A DNA stretch of 9,723 nucleotides from a bacterium (lineage in GTDB: Bacteria; SZUA-79; Acidulodesulfobacterales; Acidulodesulfobacteraceae): assembly GCA_021791295.1 (NCBI GenBank), contig JAJYWW010000135.1:1-9723 (forward strand), given 5' to 3'. The translations under genes were made by a program, and so were the position numbers. Positions 7,847-9,723 of the stretch are shown here, one piece after another (positions within the stretch are counted from its first letter, which is position 1; every line of letters begins with the position of its first letter). The notes beneath the pieces were generated by a model. That model searched no databases. It was not told the origin of the DNA and saw nothing but the letters and a program-made list of their open reading frames with translations.

Positions 7847-8083
7847 CTACGGTTTAGCAATAAAAAGAAAAACACTACTCGATATAAGATTATCATACAT
7901 AAACGAACCTCTGGTTTCTTTAAAATAATCCAATGGTAAATCTTCTATTTGTTGAGGAATTTTATTGCAAATAGAAAAATCGCCTATATCAAGATTTTTA
8001 TTAACCTTTAAATTTGTGCCTTTTAAGGCATAAAAAGCAAATTTATATCCTTTTTCCATTTTTAGTTCTTTTTGAAATATCAA
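7847..8083 (-). CDS. N-terminal open fragment of the HEPN gene (78 residues)
   Basis: This is the 5' part of the interrupted gene, ending at the TAG at 7849-7847. From the TTG it has 78 residues; from the ATG at 8059 it has 70 (MEKGYKFAFYALKG...). The composition is that of a globular alternating-hydrophobic domain without membrane segment or signal peptide. I know no family for it. Alone it would lack the HEPN catalytic part. Confidence 0.42.
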   Translation of the reverse strand: MIFQKELKMEKGYKFAFYALKGTNLKVNKNLDIGDFSICNKIPQQIEDLPLDYFKETRGSFMYDNLISSSVFLFIAKP

Positions 8084-8136
8084 CTTATTTCCGGCTTCTA
8101 TAACATGCTGTCGTTCACAGAGATACTTGTCGTTTC

Positions 8137-8165
8137 ATTTTATTTATATTGTATTAAAAAGTCAA
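8137..8165 (-). promoter_or_regulatory. Sigma70-type promoter of the HEPN gene
   Basis: On the minus strand TTGACT (8165-8160) and TAAAAT (8142-8137) are separated by exactly 17 nt. The start of transcription near 8130 leaves a leader of about 47 nt to the TTG at 8083 or about 71 nt to the ATG at 8059. Just upstream, a 7-bp inverted repeat (AGATAAG 8170-8176, CTTATCT 8198-8204) could be an operator. Confidence 0.58.
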
Positions 8166-8260
8166 ATTAAGATAAGATATATTGTAGATGAGCATTACTT
8201 ATCTGTTATATTAAAATAAAGAAACTTATTTTGATTAATCAGCATAGAAAGATATTTAAT

Positions 8261-9139
8261 CTATTTCCCGCCAAGATAAACCTTCGTTACATAATCCCTG
8301 TTATGCCCCAGTTCATTGGAAACGGCTATCTTAGAATCTTTTTCGGAATACCCGTTTGAAACCAGTTCCGCATACCTTTCCTGTGCAACGGAATGTCTTA
8401 CGGCGTGCATATTGAAGCCGGCATTTTTAATGGAGTTACCCAGATGGTTCATTTCCTGTTTTAAGTTCCTGCGGGTATCGTAGTTGCAGTTAATCGCAAA
8501 TTTACGAAGTTCCGCAAGTTCTTTAAGTTTCTCAGAAGAAAGTTTTATTTCTCTGGGTCTGCCGTTTTTGCACCAAGAGCCTTTTAATTCAAGAGTGCCG
8601 TTTTTTACTATTTCATAACCTTTTGAAAGCGCAAGTCCGGCGTGGACGCTTTCCTCTTTCCTTAAGCCCGCTATACTTGCAATTTTCAACTGAACGTAAA
8701 CGTTGGCGTCTTTTTCTTTAAAATACCGGAGCTTTTGGTTTATATCCACTCCTTTGGCGTTTAGACTTTTGTCCTTATACTCCATTTCTCTTTTAAGTCC
8801 AAGTTCTCCGTTGGAAATGTTAATATTAGTTCTGCTTTTTTCATGTAAAAAAGACCTTAAGGAAGAAACGTAGTTGATAATAGTGGCGTCCTTTAGTCCC
8901 TGAGCCTTATAATAATTTACCATTTTTTCAATATCGGAATTACTCCATTTGCCGATGTCGGCTTTCCTGTTAGCGGTTACGCCTATATCGTAATGCCTGG
9001 CATCATGAGCTATGCGGCACATATCCTGCCTTATGTCATGGTCTGATTTATTCGAAACGATAGACAGCGGGGCGTCCATTTTGTGGAAATGCTCTATCTC
9101 TTTTAATTCCCGATTTATTTTGTATTCTATTTTCGTCAT
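8261..9139 (-). CDS. int: Tyrosine recombinase (island/phage integrase), complete
   Basis: This site-specific recombinase would cut and rejoin DNA at attachment sites through a 3'-phosphotyrosine intermediate. The 292 residues contain an N-terminal SAM-like core-binding domain (about 35-105, with KDATIINYVSSLRSFL) and a catalytic domain with the full set: Arg160 (AGLRKEE), Lys191 of the beta hairpin, His245 and Arg248 (HAVRHS), His279 (LGHNRDYV) and the nucleophile Tyr288 (TKVYLGGK), only four residues from the C-terminus. It resembles integrases of integrative elements (the Integrase_1 type) more than XerC/D. The ATG at 9139 is fixed by a strong GGAGG at 9148-9152, 8 nt away. The stop is TAG. 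It points into the defence genes, with its 5' side facing the gene-free region on the right where an attachment site could lie. No lesion is visible, so it should be functional. Confidence 0.92.
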   Translation of the reverse strand: MTKIEYKINRELKEIEHFHKMDAPLSIVSNKSDHDIRQDMCRIAHDARHYDIGVTANRKADIGKWSNSDIEKMVNYYKAQGLKDATIINYVSSLRSFLHEKSRTNINISNGELGLKREMEYKDKSLNAKGVDINQKLRYFKEKDANVYVQLKIASIAGLRKEESVHAGLALSKGYEIVKNGTLELKGSWCKNGRPREIKLSSEKLKELAELRKFAINCNYDTRRNLKQEMNHLGNSIKNAGFNMHAVRHSVAQERYAELVSNGYSEKDSKIAVSNELGHNRDYVTKVYLGGK

Positions 9140-9185
9140 TTTAATATCCTCCGTAAAAATATTTATTTTTATTTAGACAAACTTT

Positions 9186-9225
9186 TGCCATTGGCATTTA
9201 ATCCTGCCTATATTCTATAATGCCA
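9186..9225. promoter_or_regulatory. TGCCA/TGGCA inverted-repeat cluster upstream of int
   Basis: TGCCATTGGCA (9186-9196) is an 11-bp palindrome with one central base. A third half-site, ATGCCA (9220-9225), pairs with TGGCAT (9192-9197). The cluster lies about 50-85 nt before the integrase start, where an operator or recombinase arm site would be expected. Confidence 0.35.
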
Positions 9226-9646
9226 TAAAACACCCAGCTACGGTTTAAGGTCGAAAATGTCTTTTCGTATGGCTTTTTAACTGGAAAGACAATACCAGCT
9301 CTAAGGAGAAAATCTTTTGAGGATAAGCCAATAATCCCTATATATTTTTTAATGTTATTTTCCGGATTTATAGACCCGGCAAGTCTTAAGTAAGAGAGGT
9401 TTTTTAGAGTTAAACCTTTAAGAAAGTGAAAAACTGTGCAGGATTTCGGCCTGAGTTAGAAAGGATATTTACTTTTAGAATTGACCCGGATTTTTTTTCC
9501 GAGCAGGAATAGTTTTTTAAAATCTTTAATCGCGCCGGTATTTTCATCGTTTATAAATAAACTTAAAAATCACCGGTGAAATAAAAATCTTACAAAATCT
9601 AAAGTAAATATTTGCGAATTTAATAATCCGTTCGTTTCGGATTGGA

Positions 9647-9705
9647 AAGTTTTTAATCTTCTTTCGAAGATAGGTAAGTTTTAATCTCTTGCGAAGATAA
9701 TAGGT
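9647..9705. repeat. Two abutting 29/30-bp tandem repeats at the right edge
   Basis: Copy A spans 9647-9675 and copy B 9676-9705, directly adjoining. Both begin AAGTTTT, share AATC and CGAAGAT in the middle, and end AGGT. They differ by small indels and a few substitutions. Copy A contains a perfect ATCTTC-tttc-GAAGAT hairpin that is degraded in copy B. Confidence 0.6.
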
Positions 9706-9723
9706 TTCTTTAAAAGCGCCGCC

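Larger units (their letters stand above)
7160..8083 (-). pseudogene. HEPN-domain protein gene interrupted by one in-frame TAG
   Basis: Read as one frame from 8083 to 7162, this would encode about 307 residues: 78 codons, a TAG at 7849-7847, 34 more codons with no usual start codon, then a 194-residue open part. The frame is identical on both sides of the stop and the junction reads FLFIAKP-stop-DEPNIL, so the lesion is a single nonsense substitution rather than a deletion. The C-terminal half has the helical layout of HEPN domains, with SIEALVN and then LRGQSVH giving the R-x4-H motif that is the RNase signature of active HEPN proteins. It resembles the Apea-like HEPN group known from phage defence. 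The N-terminal half is unrecognised. Either TTG (8083, with GGAA upstream) or ATG (8059, poor ribosome-binding site) could start it. A good promoter precedes it. Functional loss is likely, but readthrough or restart at 7744 is not excluded. Confidence 0.66.
9140..9723. other. Gene-free region upstream of the integrase, rich in small palindromes
   Basis: I find no convincing gene, tRNA or rRNA here. What can be seen: the integrase ribosome-binding site (9148-9152); TGCCA-T-TGGCA (9186-9196) and a further inverted copy ATGCCA (9220-9225) in the presumed integrase promoter region; small hairpins CGAAAA/TTTTCG (9252-9267), AGGTTT/AAACCT (9397-9417) and AATCCG/CGGATT (around 9627-9645); the perfect 10-bp palindrome TCACCGGTGA (9570-9579); and the tandem repeat at 9647-9705. 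Such a layout would suit an element end with integrase and accessory-factor sites, but no att core can be named without the other end. Confidence 0.5.

Noticed and set aside
7847..7849. Genome-wide reassignment of TAG (for example pyrrolysine) to explain the in-frame stop
   Set aside because: TAG is the normal terminator of three genes here: the putative antitoxin (566-568), the HEPN gene itself (7160-7162) and the integrase (8261-8263). No methylamine gene is present.
9647..9705. CRISPR array
   Set aside because: The two repeats adjoin with no spacer and differ by indels; no cas gene is in the window.
9544..9723. Minus-strand open frame of about 60 codons reaching the right edge
   Set aside because: It has no start codon in the window, a Lys/Phe/Ile-rich composition that mirrors the base content, and part of it is just the tandem repeat translated. 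It could be the end of a gene outside, but nothing supports that.
9140..9723. tRNA gene as integration target next to the integrase
   Set aside because: No cloverleaf, T-arm consensus or CCA end was found by eye; the target could lie outside the window.

Overview
The window is an AT-rich bacterial stretch. The ribosome-binding sites are of the AGGAG type, the promoters look sigma70-like, and TAA, TGA and TAG are all used as stops under the standard code. The gene content is that of a mobile, defence-loaded accessory region. The sequence does not identify the host lineage.

From left to right: (1) the C-terminal end of a tyrosine recombinase on the + strand, cut by the window edge (3-197), separated by a small bidirectional hairpin from everything that follows. 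(2) A minus-strand three-gene operon (1905 to 226): an unrecognised 267-residue protein, a 179-residue probable antitoxin with an internal duplication, and a MazF/PemK-family endoribonuclease toxin. The genes are tightly coupled (ATGA overlap, then a 14-nt overlap) and sit behind a near-consensus promoter. (3) A minus-strand Type III restriction-modification pair: Mod (7070-4812), a beta-class DNA methyltransferase, followed 37 nt later by Res (4774-2087), a superfamily 2 translocase with a C-terminal PD-(D/E)XK nuclease. (4) Upstream of mod, a minus-strand gene for a HEPN-domain protein (8083-7160), interrupted by one in-frame TAG at 7847-7849 but otherwise intact. (5) A complete minus-strand tyrosine recombinase (9139-8261) with all catalytic residues. 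(6) About 580 bases without a gene (9140-9723), holding several palindromes and a 29/30-bp tandem repeat at the right edge.

How the parts fit (inference): the right-hand recombinase probably mobilises or mobilised an island whose cargo is three growth-arrest or anti-phage modules: a HEPN RNase-like gene, a Type III R-M system and a MazF toxin-antitoxin operon. All cargo genes point away from the recombinase start and towards the left recombinase fragment, which marks either the other edge of the island or a neighbouring element. The observations most worth following are the single-stop lesion in the HEPN gene, the unusual three-gene organisation around mazF, and the internally duplicated antitoxin.
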